This document shows, piece by piece, positions 7,196 to 14,963 of a DNA stretch of 44,551 nucleotides. The position numbers and the translations under genes are program-made. The notes below the pieces were generated by a model. That model was not told the DNA's origin and searched no databases. It worked only from the letters and a program-made list of their open reading frames with translations. The DNA is from Bacillota bacterium. Its GTDB lineage: Bacteria > Bacillota > Clostridia > Acetivibrionales > DSM-1351. Location: assembly GCA_023443515.1 (NCBI GenBank), contig JAEZUC010000076.1, positions 1 through 44,551 of the forward strand, read 5' to 3'. Positions within the stretch are counted from its first letter, which is position 1; every line of letters starts with the position of its first letter.

Positions 7196-8145
7196 ACTTC
7201 CTCTTTTATAAATTTATCAAACCTTTCAAGGAATTCCTGTTCAGTAGGAGCATTAGTGGTACAGCCAACCTTTTCAATAATAAAGGATGAAAGTACGCTT
7301 CCAAGGCTGCAACAGTCCTTTATACTTCTGCCTTTCAGATAGCCGTACAGGAAGCCGGACATAAACGCATCTCCGGAACCCGTGGTATCCACTACCCTAC
7401 CAAACTCTGCTGCTGTTATTTTATGGGATAAAATACCATTTTCCGTCTTCTGGTAATAAACGCTCCCCTTCTTACCCAGTGTTGTTACTATAATCTGAGC
7501 TGCTGTCTTATCAAACAACTCTCTTATATCATTAAGTCCGAATACCCTCTGAATCTCTCCTTGCTCTCCTTCATTGCAGAATATAATACTGCTGGAGGAA
7601 AGAACCTCTTTGAAGAATTTTTCAGGGAAAGCGTCAAAATCACATTTCATTCCAAAAACCAGAGGAACATTTTCAGCCATACACCGTTTATAAAACTCAA
7701 GATTATCTTCATATGATCCAACAGTCATAACACCTAGCTGTGACTGTCTGAAAAACTCCGGCTTCATCCCTTTTGCATACTTTTTGTCCATAGCTCCGGG
7801 ATAAAAAATAGTAACGTGGTTATTTTCCGAATCAGCTATCAGGTAACAGTTTGAAGTTGTTTCATTTGGAACTATTTCAACTGCATCCATGCATACGCCG
7901 GCATTTTTAAGATAATCGTAAAATCCTGTCTCCCTGTAGTCTTCTTCTCCCACTCTTATAACAGGAAGAGCCTTCATATTAAGCTTTGCCAAAAGATATG
8001 CAATGTTTGTGGAACATCCTCCATACTGAATCTTGGCATTATCACTGTTTTCTACCAGTGAAGTGTATCCGTATCTTAAAGGAGTTGTTGTTTTTATAAT
8101 TCTGTCCAAACTGACATATCCGTTTATTACAACATCATATTTCAT
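7192..8145 (-). CDS. PfkB-family carbohydrate/nucleoside kinase
   Basis: A 317-residue ribokinase-fold kinase. The N-terminal substrate signature YGGCSTNIAYLLAKL (41-55) and the C-terminal signature VVDTTGSGDAF, with catalytic base Asp259, are complete. FYPGAM near residue 114 resembles the substrate loop of nucleoside and adenosine kinases of this family. Likely substrates are a nucleoside, a nucleobase-linked sugar or ribose-1-phosphate; the sequence alone does not decide. It starts in the stop codon of the amidase gene (one-base overlap) and its own stop overlaps the phosphorylase start, so the three are translated together. Confidence 0.87.
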   Translation of the reverse strand: MKYDVVINGYVSLDRIIKTTTPLRYGYTSLVENSDNAKIQYGGCSTNIAYLLAKLNMKALPVIRVGEEDYRETGFYDYLKNAGVCMDAVEIVPNETTSNCYLIADSENNHVTIFYPGAMDKKYAKGMKPEFFRQSQLGVMTVGSYEDNLEFYKRCMAENVPLVFGMKCDFDAFPEKFFKEVLSSSSIIFCNEGEQGEIQRVFGLNDIRELFDKTAAQIIVTTLGKKGSVYYQKTENGILSHKITAAEFGRVVDTTGSGDAFMSGFLYGYLKGRSIKDCCSLGSVLSSFIIEKVGCTTNAPTEQEFLERFDKFIKEEV

Positions 8146-8714
8146 CAGATCATCTCCCCTTTGTCCAGGAGATCGAAAAGCTCCTGTGAAGTCACTACTT
8201 TACCTAAGTATTTCTTTATATCAGTCAAATGAACCTGATTAACCGTCTTGTCATTGGTTGCCACACAGTCAGATACCACTATCGGAGTATAATCCAGATA
8301 ATAAGCATCTGTAACTGTTGCCCTGATACAACAATTTGTTTTTGTACCAACTATAATGACATTTTGTATTTTATTTTCTCTTAGCACCATGTCAAGGTCA
8401 GTTCCAAAAAAACCACTGTAGCGTCTTTTTTTAATAACATAATCCTTCACCGGGTCAACCGTAAGCATAGGGTCTATTTCATCTCCCCCGGTGCCTTCTA
8501 TACAGTTTGGACGCATGTTAACCAGATTTTTATCGAACTTGTCCTTTCTGTTGCTGTGCCTTAGAAAGATAACAAGTATATTATGTTTCCTGCATTCATC
8601 AAGAACCTTTTTTATTCTTGGTAATATTTCAAGGTTTTGAGGGTAGAACACCAGCCCTTGGGGGTCAGTGAAATCCTTTACCATGTCTACTATAATAAGT
8701 GCTGTATTATTCAA
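8145..8714 (-). CDS. Isochorismatase-fold cysteine amidohydrolase
   Basis: A 189-residue cysteine hydrolase with the triad of the family: Asp10 (LIIVDMVKDF), Lys96 (KKRRYSGFF) and Cys129 (KTNCCIRATV). The RYSGFFGTDLD block is characteristic of the RutB / N-carbamoylsarcosine-amidase branch that hydrolyses ureido or carbamoyl compounds. The metal-binding DxHxxxH of nicotinamidases is absent. Beside a uridine-phosphorylase-like enzyme it could act on a ring-opened or modified base, but no ring-opening enzyme (RutA, dihydropyrimidinase) is seen nearby. It overlaps the second permease gene by 8 nt, tying it to the importer. Confidence 0.85.
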   Translation of the reverse strand: MNNTALIIVDMVKDFTDPQGLVFYPQNLEILPRIKKVLDECRKHNILVIFLRHSNRKDKFDKNLVNMRPNCIEGTGGDEIDPMLTVDPVKDYVIKKRRYSGFFGTDLDMVLRENKIQNVIIVGTKTNCCIRATVTDAYYLDYTPIVVSDCVATNDKTVNQVHLTDIKKYLGKVVTSQELFDLLDKGEMI

Positions 8715-9630
8715 GCTTAAACCCCCTTATATTAGTACGTCGCTTCTCAATAGCCGAAACTGCAAACAATACTATAACAATCATCAGGTATGGTACTATT
8801 TCAAACAAGCCTGATACCGGGCCTGCAAACAATGCAAGGTTTATGGCCAATGACTTTGCAAGTCCGAAAATAATCGCGTACATGGCTGACTTAATAGGCT
8901 TGGCCTGTCCGCAATATATAGCTGCTATGGCAATAAAACCTCTTCCAGCTGTCATATTGTTGGTAAACAGGGCCATTCTTTCAACTGCCAGGTTTGCACC
9001 TGCCAAACCACAGAGAGCAGCTCCTATAAGCACCGCAATATACTTTATTGCAACACTGTTGATACCAACAGACTTTGCAGCTTCTTCATTCTCGCCGACA
9101 ACCCTTACGTATACACCGAATTTAGTGTTATACATAATTACAGTGACAACAGCAATGAGTATAATACTTAAATAGGTAATCGCTGTGTGACCGCTTAAAA
9201 GTGAATTTAATACAGGTATGTCCTTAATAACAGGTATACTTATTTTTAAGCCTGCCGTGTTAACAATAGAGCTGACATTTATATTAGCCATTGCCATATA
9301 TTTAAGAACAAAGGAGCTCAAGGCTGCAACAAAAATATTTATACCGAAACCTGTGATGATAAAGTTACTTTTCATTGTGATTCCAAAGAACGAAAAGATC
9401 AGTCCCAAAATAAGTGTACATAAAACACTTATTAAAATCCCTAGCCACAAGTTCCCCGTAATGAGAACAAACAGTGTACTGCTGAAAGCACCCATAAGCA
9501 TCATACCTTCAAGTCCGATGTTCAGGACGTTTGCCTTGTGTGCAAATAATCCACCCAGTACGGCAAGAATCAACGGAGCACTATGATAGATCATGTCATA
9601 CAAAATGTTATTCAATAAGCTCATAATCAT
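8707..9630 (-). CDS. Nucleoside ABC transporter permease (BMP type, second permease)
   Basis: A 307-residue inner-membrane permease of the BPD_transp_2 family with about 8-10 hydrophobic segments. NVLNIGLEGMMLMGAF near residues 35-50 and FIAIAAIYCGQAKP near the C-terminus are the hallmark blocks of the NupQ/YufQ type that works with BMP-family lipoproteins. It forms a heterodimer with the permease encoded 6 nt upstream and is driven by the double-domain ATPase of this operon. The substrates are presumed to be nucleosides from the family and from the downstream phosphorylase and kinase. Confidence 0.9.
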   Translation of the reverse strand: MIMSLLNNILYDMIYHSAPLILAVLGGLFAHKANVLNIGLEGMMLMGAFSSTLFVLITGNLWLGILISVLCTLILGLIFSFFGITMKSNFIITGFGINIFVAALSSFVLKYMAMANINVSSIVNTAGLKISIPVIKDIPVLNSLLSGHTAITYLSIILIAVVTVIMYNTKFGVYVRVVGENEEAAKSVGINSVAIKYIAVLIGAALCGLAGANLAVERMALFTNNMTAGRGFIAIAAIYCGQAKPIKSAMYAIIFGLAKSLAINLALFAGPVSGLFEIVPYLMIVIVLFAVSAIEKRRTNIRGFKLE

Positions 9631-9636
9631 CTACCT

Positions 9637-10719
9637 CTATTTATTAAAGTCTGTACTTGAAGACTTCTTCCATAATAATTTAACTTTCTCAAACAAATGA
9701 AACCGTTCATTAAAGAACTTTACAGATAGTAGCAGTATCAATATACCCTGAATAACACCTACGATATCCTTTGGAACATTGGTAAATACGCCGATATAGT
9801 CGCTTCCGGTTTTCAGAGCTGCATAGAATACAGCTGCCACCAGAATTCCTACAGGATTATGGCTGCCAAGAAGTGCAATTAACATACCGTCCCAGCCCAA
9901 TCCCGGGCTTCCTGAAAAATCAAGAGTAAATCGGTACTTCTCGCTCATGAGGAATCCGGCACCCGCCAATCCGCTAATGGCACCGCTTATAAGCATAATG
10001 ATAATAATTTTCTTGCTTACATTCATACCTGTGGCTTCTGAGAACTCAGGGTTTTTGCCGATAGCCTTTACTTCATATCCCAGCTTTGATTTATTGAAAA
10101 CTATATACATGATTCCAAAAACTATAAGTGCTATAAAGAAGAATACTGTGAGATTAGAGCCGAATATTTTTTTAAACATGGCACTTTCCGCTATTGGATA
10201 GGTTGAAACATATCCTGAAGCCGGGTCTTTGAAAACTCCCTGGGATAGAAATTTTACTATTTCCACAACCACGTAGTTGAGCATGAGTGTTACAACCATC
10301 TCATTTACATTAAAGTATGCCTTGAGCAGTGCAGGGATCAGTGCAAAAAGCATTCCCACAACAACACCTGTTAGTACACATAATGTTATATGAAGTACAG
10401 GAGGTAACCCCTTTACGGTAAAGCCTACTACTCCGGCAAAAAAAGCACCCAACACCGCCTGACCTTCAACACCCATATTAAAGATATTTGCCTTAAAGGT
10501 TATTGCAATTGCAAGACCGGTTAATATTAAAGGAGCTGCAAAGTGCAAGGTTTTCAAAAGTCCGTCCAGGCTGAAGAGAGATTTTTTTATCATTACGGAA
10601 TAGGTCAGAAAAGGATTTTCACCTATTGCCGCAATTATAATCCCACCTAATATAAGGGCACTGATTACCGGAAATAAAACATTAAATATATTTTTTAAAA
10701 GTGTATTATTTTTCTTCAT
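9637..10719 (-). CDS. Nucleoside ABC transporter permease (BMP type, first permease)
   Basis: A 360-residue permease of the NupP/YufP type: ITFKANIFNMGVEGQAVLGAF around residue 75-95, a FNVNEMVVTLMLNYV block, and SGAISGLAGAGFLMSE with SPGLGWDGMLIALLG toward the C-terminus. These are the conserved parts of the longer permease in BMP-type nucleoside importers. It lies 10 nt downstream of the ATPase gene and 6 nt upstream of the second permease, in one operon. Confidence 0.9.
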   Translation of the reverse strand: MKKNNTLLKNIFNVLFPVISALILGGIIIAAIGENPFLTYSVMIKKSLFSLDGLLKTLHFAAPLILTGLAIAITFKANIFNMGVEGQAVLGAFFAGVVGFTVKGLPPVLHITLCVLTGVVVGMLFALIPALLKAYFNVNEMVVTLMLNYVVVEIVKFLSQGVFKDPASGYVSTYPIAESAMFKKIFGSNLTVFFFIALIVFGIMYIVFNKSKLGYEVKAIGKNPEFSEATGMNVSKKIIIIMLISGAISGLAGAGFLMSEKYRFTLDFSGSPGLGWDGMLIALLGSHNPVGILVAAVFYAALKTGSDYIGVFTNVPKDIVGVIQGILILLLSVKFFNERFHLFEKVKLLWKKSSSTDFNK

Positions 10720-10729
10720 AATTTCCCTC

Positions 10730-12292
10730 TTATTCTAAGGATAGTCCCGCCATGAGCAGTCCAATTTCAGTGCTGTCGGCTTTTTTACCTTCAACTTCCC
10801 CTACAATACGCCCTTTGTACATAACTATTATCCTGTCGCTCAGGTTCATTATCTCGCTTAGTTCGCTGGAGACAAGTAAAATAGCCTTATTTTCACTTCT
10901 CAGGTCTAAAATTTTATTATGGATAAATTCTATTGAACCTATATCAACACCGCGGGTGGGCTGGCTTACTATTAGTACCTTTGGGTCCGAGTCGAATTCT
11001 CTTGCCACAATTATCTTCTGGGCATTTCCCCCTGATAGCTGTGATACATTTCCGTTCTTTTCAGCTACTCTGATATCATATTTTTCTATAAGCTTGCTGC
11101 CGGTATTTTCAATTTCATTTTTACGCAGTATTCCATTTTTGCATACTTTTGTATTACCGTGATACCCTGCTATAATATTCTCAAAGATTGTCATATCCTT
11201 GCACAGTCCCTGGGCATATCTGTCTTCGGGAACTATTCCGATACCAGCTGCACGCAGGTCACCGGGCCATTTATTTGTTATATCCTTATCATATAAGTGA
11301 ACAGTACCTTCCGTTGACTCCATCAGTCCTGAAAGAACTTTTACAAGCTCACTCTGTCCATTGCCTTCTACCCCTGCTACACCCAGAATTTCGCCTTCTT
11401 TAATTTTAAAGCTTATATCATCAATAACTTTCTTTCCGAAATTATCTTTGGTGGATAACTTGCTTACGGAGTAGGCCACCTTATTTCCACTTACATCCTT
11501 ATCTTCCTTGCTTACATTCAGTATAACTTCACGTCCAACCATCATTTTGGCTATTTCAGCCGAGCTTGTGTCTTTTGTTGCTTTACTTCCCACAACCTTG
11601 CCTCGTTTTATAACTATAACCTTGTCGCTGACTTCCATTACTTCACGGAGCTTATGTGTTATGAGTATAATAGTCTTTCCCTGATTTTTAAGTTCTTTGA
11701 AGCTTAATAAAAGCTCATCCACTTCCTGAGGAGTTAAAACTGCCGTAGGCTCGTCAAAAATAAGAATATCTACGTTACGGTAAAGCATTTTTAAAATCTC
11801 AACACGCTGTTTTGCTCCTATGGAAATGTTCTCAACAATATCGTCTGCTTTAAGCTCAAACTTGTAATCCTCTATAATTTTTTGTACTTCTTTCTTTTCA
11901 AATTTCTTATCAATTATGGGAGTTCCCAGTTTAAGTTTTTTGGAAAAGCTTAGTTTTTTGTTTTTTTCGACACCAAGTAATATATTTTCAAAAACAGTCA
12001 GGCTGGGCACCAGCTTAAAATGCTGATGCACCATACCCAGGCCACAATTAATGGCATCTAATGAAGAACCAAATGAAACCTTTTTTCCATTTACAAAAAG
12101 TTCCCCGCTAGTAGGACGCTGCAGACCGAAAAACATATTCATTAGCGTTGTTTTCCCGGCCCCATTTTCTCCAACTATTGCGGTAATCTCCCCTTTGCCG
12201 ATGGAAAGGTTTATACTATCGTTAGCAACAAAATCGCCATATTTTTTTGTTAAATTAACAGCTTCTATTGCATACATATTTGCCGCCCTCAT
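10730..12292 (-). CDS. Nucleoside ABC transporter ATP-binding protein, double domain
   Basis: A 520-residue protein with two ABC ATPase domains, as in NupO/YufO and the sugar ATPase RbsA. Domain 1 has Walker A GENGAGKTT, a degenerate signature ISIGAKQRVEI and Walker B LIFDEPTAVLTPQE. Domain 2 has VEGNGQSE in place of a normal Walker A, the signature LSGGNAQK and SQPTRGVDIGS in place of a DEPT. This asymmetric set of residues is normal for the family, where only one site hydrolyses ATP well. It lies 18 nt after the binding-protein gene and powers the two permeases that follow. Confidence 0.92.
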   Translation of the reverse strand: MRAANMYAIEAVNLTKKYGDFVANDSINLSIGKGEITAIVGENGAGKTTLMNMFFGLQRPTSGELFVNGKKVSFGSSLDAINCGLGMVHQHFKLVPSLTVFENILLGVEKNKKLSFSKKLKLGTPIIDKKFEKKEVQKIIEDYKFELKADDIVENISIGAKQRVEILKMLYRNVDILIFDEPTAVLTPQEVDELLLSFKELKNQGKTIILITHKLREVMEVSDKVIVIKRGKVVGSKATKDTSSAEIAKMMVGREVILNVSKEDKDVSGNKVAYSVSKLSTKDNFGKKVIDDISFKIKEGEILGVAGVEGNGQSELVKVLSGLMESTEGTVHLYDKDITNKWPGDLRAAGIGIVPEDRYAQGLCKDMTIFENIIAGYHGNTKVCKNGILRKNEIENTGSKLIEKYDIRVAEKNGNVSQLSGGNAQKIIVAREFDSDPKVLIVSQPTRGVDIGSIEFIHNKILDLRSENKAILLVSSELSEIMNLSDRIIVMYKGRIVGEVEGKKADSTEIGLLMAGLSLE

Positions 12293-12310
12293 TCTGGTTT
12301 ATTTTTATTT

Positions 12311-13540
12311 TTAGTCGTTTGGCATTTTTAGATTTGTAAGTTTTGCTTTATCAAATGCTTCTCCTGCCTGAGCATTTGTAACCTTAATTTCACCACTAGC
12401 TATCTTATCAGAAATAGTCTTCAACTGGCCTTTGATTTCATCCCATTTAGCTTTTCCGTCAGCAGTAATCTTTGACTCGATAACACTTAAATCAGTAATT
12501 CCTGTCGCACCTGAAGCAAGATTGTAGCTCATAACTTTTCCGTTAACCTTATCCATAGCATTTTCCTTAAAGTTCTTTGCTATTTCATATACAGGTACTT
12601 CCGTGTTCTTTAAAACACTTGTTAAAATATGTCCGGGTTGGTTTGCATCCTTGTTTGCGTCAACTTCTATTGAAAGCTTCTTAACTTCCTTAGCTTTTGC
12701 ATCTACTCCGTCACCTACTGCACCTGCAACCGCATATACTATGTTTGCACCATCTGAATAGTATGTGTTTGCCTTTGTTGCACCAGCTGCTGAATCACTG
12801 AAACCTGCATTATAATCACTGTAGAAGGTATAATTTACGTTAAGCTCTTTAGCTACATAGTTGATACCTTCTGCAAAACCATATCCGAATACAGTGATAC
12901 CGTTTGATTTTGTTCCTCCAAGGAAGCCTACTTTTCTTCCTGCATCACCTGCAGTAAATGAATAATCTGCGCTATTGAACAGCTTTGCAGCATTTTCGTT
13001 TACTAATGTAGCTAATGCACCTGCCATAAAGGATGCTTCGTGAACGTCAAAAAGAACTGAAACAACGTTTTTATGCTTTACGCTTTTATCATCGTTTACG
13101 TTTGGATTATCGTTGAATACTACGAAAGTTGTTTCGGGATATTGTTCAGCAATAGGCTTGCTTCCTCCAACTCCCTTAATTAAAGCGTCAAAGTTGTATT
13201 CAAGGCTGAAAATAAGCTTGTAGCCTGCACCTGCCAGCTGTGTTAAGCTACCGGGTATATCAGTAGTTTCAACAACCTTGTAGTTTAAGCCAAGATCATT
13301 CTTTGCTTTTTCAAGACCTGCAATTGCTGATTGGTTATATCCCTTGTCATTAGGACCCGCAGCAGAAGTAATCAGTGCTATTCCAGGGCCTAAATCTACA
13401 GTAGCGGAACTTGAATTTGAAGCAGTAGTACTGCTGGCAGAGGAATCACCAGCTTTGGAATCAGAACAGCCTGTAAAAACCATTGTTACCAGCATAACTA
13501 GTGCGAGCAGAAAAGACAGCTTTTTTGTAATTTGTTTCAT
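12311..13540 (-). CDS. BMP-family nucleoside-binding lipoprotein
   Basis: A 409-residue BmpA/Med-type substrate-binding lipoprotein. It has a signal peptide with a lipobox ending VFTGC, then a Ser/Thr-rich linker. The binding domain starts LGPGIALITSAAGPNDKGYNQSAIAGLEKA; the GP-NDKGYNQSA block is the BMP family's typical N-lobe motif. It captures nucleosides at the outer face of the membrane for the importer encoded directly downstream. An excellent ribosome binding site (GGAGGAGAGG) precedes the ATG. Upstream are a strong hairpin and an AATATA-TGTTAT motif also found ahead of the GntR gene. Confidence 0.92.
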   Translation of the reverse strand: MKQITKKLSFLLALVMLVTMVFTGCSDSKAGDSSASSTTASNSSSATVDLGPGIALITSAAGPNDKGYNQSAIAGLEKAKNDLGLNYKVVETTDIPGSLTQLAGAGYKLIFSLEYNFDALIKGVGGSKPIAEQYPETTFVVFNDNPNVNDDKSVKHKNVVSVLFDVHEASFMAGALATLVNENAAKLFNSADYSFTAGDAGRKVGFLGGTKSNGITVFGYGFAEGINYVAKELNVNYTFYSDYNAGFSDSAAGATKANTYYSDGANIVYAVAGAVGDGVDAKAKEVKKLSIEVDANKDANQPGHILTSVLKNTEVPVYEIAKNFKENAMDKVNGKVMSYNLASGATGITDLSVIESKITADGKAKWDEIKGQLKTISDKIASGEIKVTNAQAGEAFDKAKLTNLKMPND

Positions 13541-13558
13541 GTTGACCTCTCCTCCGAT

Positions 13559-13582
13559 AATATAGTGTTATAGATTTGATAT
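13559..13582. promoter_or_regulatory. Candidate GntR operator upstream of the importer operon
   Basis: The motif AATATAGTGTTAT followed by TTGATAT-like sequence recurs almost unchanged upstream of gntR at 14498-14519 (AATATATTGTTAT then GATAT). The pair of positions, one before each transcription unit of the same regulon, is what an autoregulated GntR/UTRA repressor would use. The sequence is AT-rich, so the match could be chance. Confidence 0.35.
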
Positions 13583-13593
13583 ATTAGATTTTC

Positions 13594-13623
13594 AGAAGCC
13601 TAAGTCGCGATCTTAGGGCTTCT
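13594..13623 (-). promoter_or_regulatory. Leader hairpin before the nucleoside importer operon
   Basis: AGAAGCCTAAG and CTTAGGGCTTCT pair over 11 bp with one bulge around a TCGCGA centre. It lies in the 194-nt gap between gntR and the binding-protein gene, 54 nt before the start codon. On the minus strand, the direction of the operon, no T run follows; on the plus strand a T6 run does. It may therefore be an mRNA-stabilising leader hairpin, an operator, or a block to antisense transcription. Confidence 0.45.
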
Positions 13624-13734
13624 TTTTTATAAAAGCCATGGCGTAATTGATTTTTGAGTGCAGGAAGCTAAGCCATAGCATATTATCCTTTGGCATTTTT
13701 AAACTTATTTGTTCACTATTTAAAAATTCAAGAG

Positions 13735-14463
13735 TTATTCGTGTATCTGATTGATGTAAAATTTAAACTTGTCCGATCTGTAGAAGCTTTTAAACGATTC
13801 TATAGGTATCTCTCTTCCATTTACCATCCCATAGGTTACTGCCTTAAATAAAAGAATAGGATCTCCTTCTTTTACCTTAAGCTCTCTGGCAACTTCATCA
13901 ACCGCCAGTACTGCTTCAATGGTTCTAATTGCTTTTGTAATTTTTGTACCGTATTTTGTTTCAAGTACTTTGTAAATGGAGTCAACTCCAAAATTATAGG
14001 TGTCTATTAAGGGAAATAATTTGCATGGTAAGTAAGCGGTTGTCAGGTTAACAGGATCGTTATTTGCATAATATACACGCTTAACTTTATATACCTTGTC
14101 GCCCTGACTGAGCTGCAATTTTCTGAGCATAACTTTGTCGGCCTCGATAACCTCCGACTTTAAAAGTCTCTTAGAAGGGGTCATTCCTAATTTTAATATA
14201 TCTTGAGTACAACTGGTTATTGAAATCAAATCCTGATCTAAAGTATCTTTTTTAACGAAAGTTCCCTTACCCTGAATGCGATACAGATATCCCTCGTTAA
14301 CAAGATCATCTATAGCCTTTTTAACAGTTATCCTGCTTAGTCCAAAGATACCCATTAGTTCTCTTTCACTTGGAATAAGGCCATCGGGGCCGATTTCTTC
14401 ATTATTTATCATTTCTACTATTTTTTGTTTCACTAAATAGTATTTAGGTACCATTCCGCTCAC
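13735..14463 (-). CDS. GntR-family (HutC/UTRA) transcriptional regulator
   Basis: A 242-residue regulator. The N-terminal winged helix-turn-helix (residues about 5-75) is clear: GLIPSERELMGIFGLSRITVKKAIDDLVNEGYLYRIQGKGTFV. The rest is a UTRA ligand-binding domain (YKVKRVYYANNDPVNLTTAYLPCKLFP and the closing IPIESFKSFYRSDKFKF). UTRA regulators bind small metabolites such as sugar phosphates and are released from DNA. The GTG start has GGGGGAG upstream. As the first gene before the nucleoside importer and its catabolic genes it is the probable local regulator of all of them; the inducer may be a sugar-phosphate intermediate (inference). Confidence 0.9.
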   Translation of the reverse strand: MSGMVPKYYLVKQKIVEMINNEEIGPDGLIPSERELMGIFGLSRITVKKAIDDLVNEGYLYRIQGKGTFVKKDTLDQDLISITSCTQDILKLGMTPSKRLLKSEVIEADKVMLRKLQLSQGDKVYKVKRVYYANNDPVNLTTAYLPCKLFPLIDTYNFGVDSIYKVLETKYGTKITKAIRTIEAVLAVDEVARELKVKEGDPILLFKAVTYGMVNGREIPIESFKSFYRSDKFKFYINQIHE

Positions 14464-14497
14464 GATTCTCCCCCTTGAATGTCCTTGTTATTATAAT

Positions 14498-14519
14498 AAT
14501 ATATTGTTATGTTGATATG
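14498..14519. promoter_or_regulatory. Candidate GntR operator at the gntR promoter
   Basis: AATATATTGTTAT followed by GATAT matches the motif ahead of the importer operon at 13559-13582. It lies just downstream of the predicted start site of the gntR promoter, a suitable place for autorepression. Confidence 0.35.
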
Positions 14520-14528
14520 TCCACTTAC

Positions 14529-14557
14529 ATAATATATCATATATAGCTAAAAGTCAA
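14529..14557 (-). promoter_or_regulatory. Predicted sigma-A promoter of gntR
   Basis: On the minus strand TTGACT (14557-14552), a 17-nt spacer and TATTAT (14534-14529) form a near-consensus promoter. It would start transcription near 14522, about 60 nt before the GTG codon. Confidence 0.6.
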
Positions 14558-14963
14558 CATGATTCGACATTAATCTTGTGTACATTTTCACTATTGACCG
14601 TGCTAATAATATTACCGAATATAGTATTGGTTATTATGCTGTTTCTATAACCTTTAATGCAATTGCACTATTTTTAAAAATTCAGTATCTAACTTAGGCT
14701 TTAGAATAAACAGCCTCTGTTTTTTTACATAATTACTTAAATTTCATCAATAATCTTCTTATTATTCTAAAATATTACTTGAAAGACTTGCTAATGTATT
14801 GGTATAATTATCCTATTGCTTGGTGTAAATCGGTGTTTTAAAATCTATAATACTTTTCTTCTAGTTCAAACAAAACAATTCATACTTACTTGAGGGGAGG
14901 ATAATTTATAAAAAGGAGAGATTATTGAACACCAATGCAAAATTTTAATTAGGGGTTAAAAAT
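14558..14963. other. Intergenic region before the LysM gene
   Basis: No gene is seen in these 400 bases. The region is very AT-rich and holds the predicted promoter of the LysM gene (listed separately). A second ribosome-binding-like GGGGAGG near 14893 and an AAAGGAG near 14911 have no convincing ORF behind them. Confidence 0.5.
14779..14808 (+). promoter_or_regulatory. Predicted sigma-A promoter of the LysM gene
   Basis: TTGAAA (14779-14784), 18-nt spacer, TATAAT (14803-14808). Transcription would begin near 14815 and give a leader of about 150 nt. Confidence 0.5.

Noticed and set aside
8145..8714. Nicotinamidase (pncA)
   Set aside because: The metal-binding DxHxxxH is missing and the RYSGFF block matches the RutB/carbamoyl-amidase branch.
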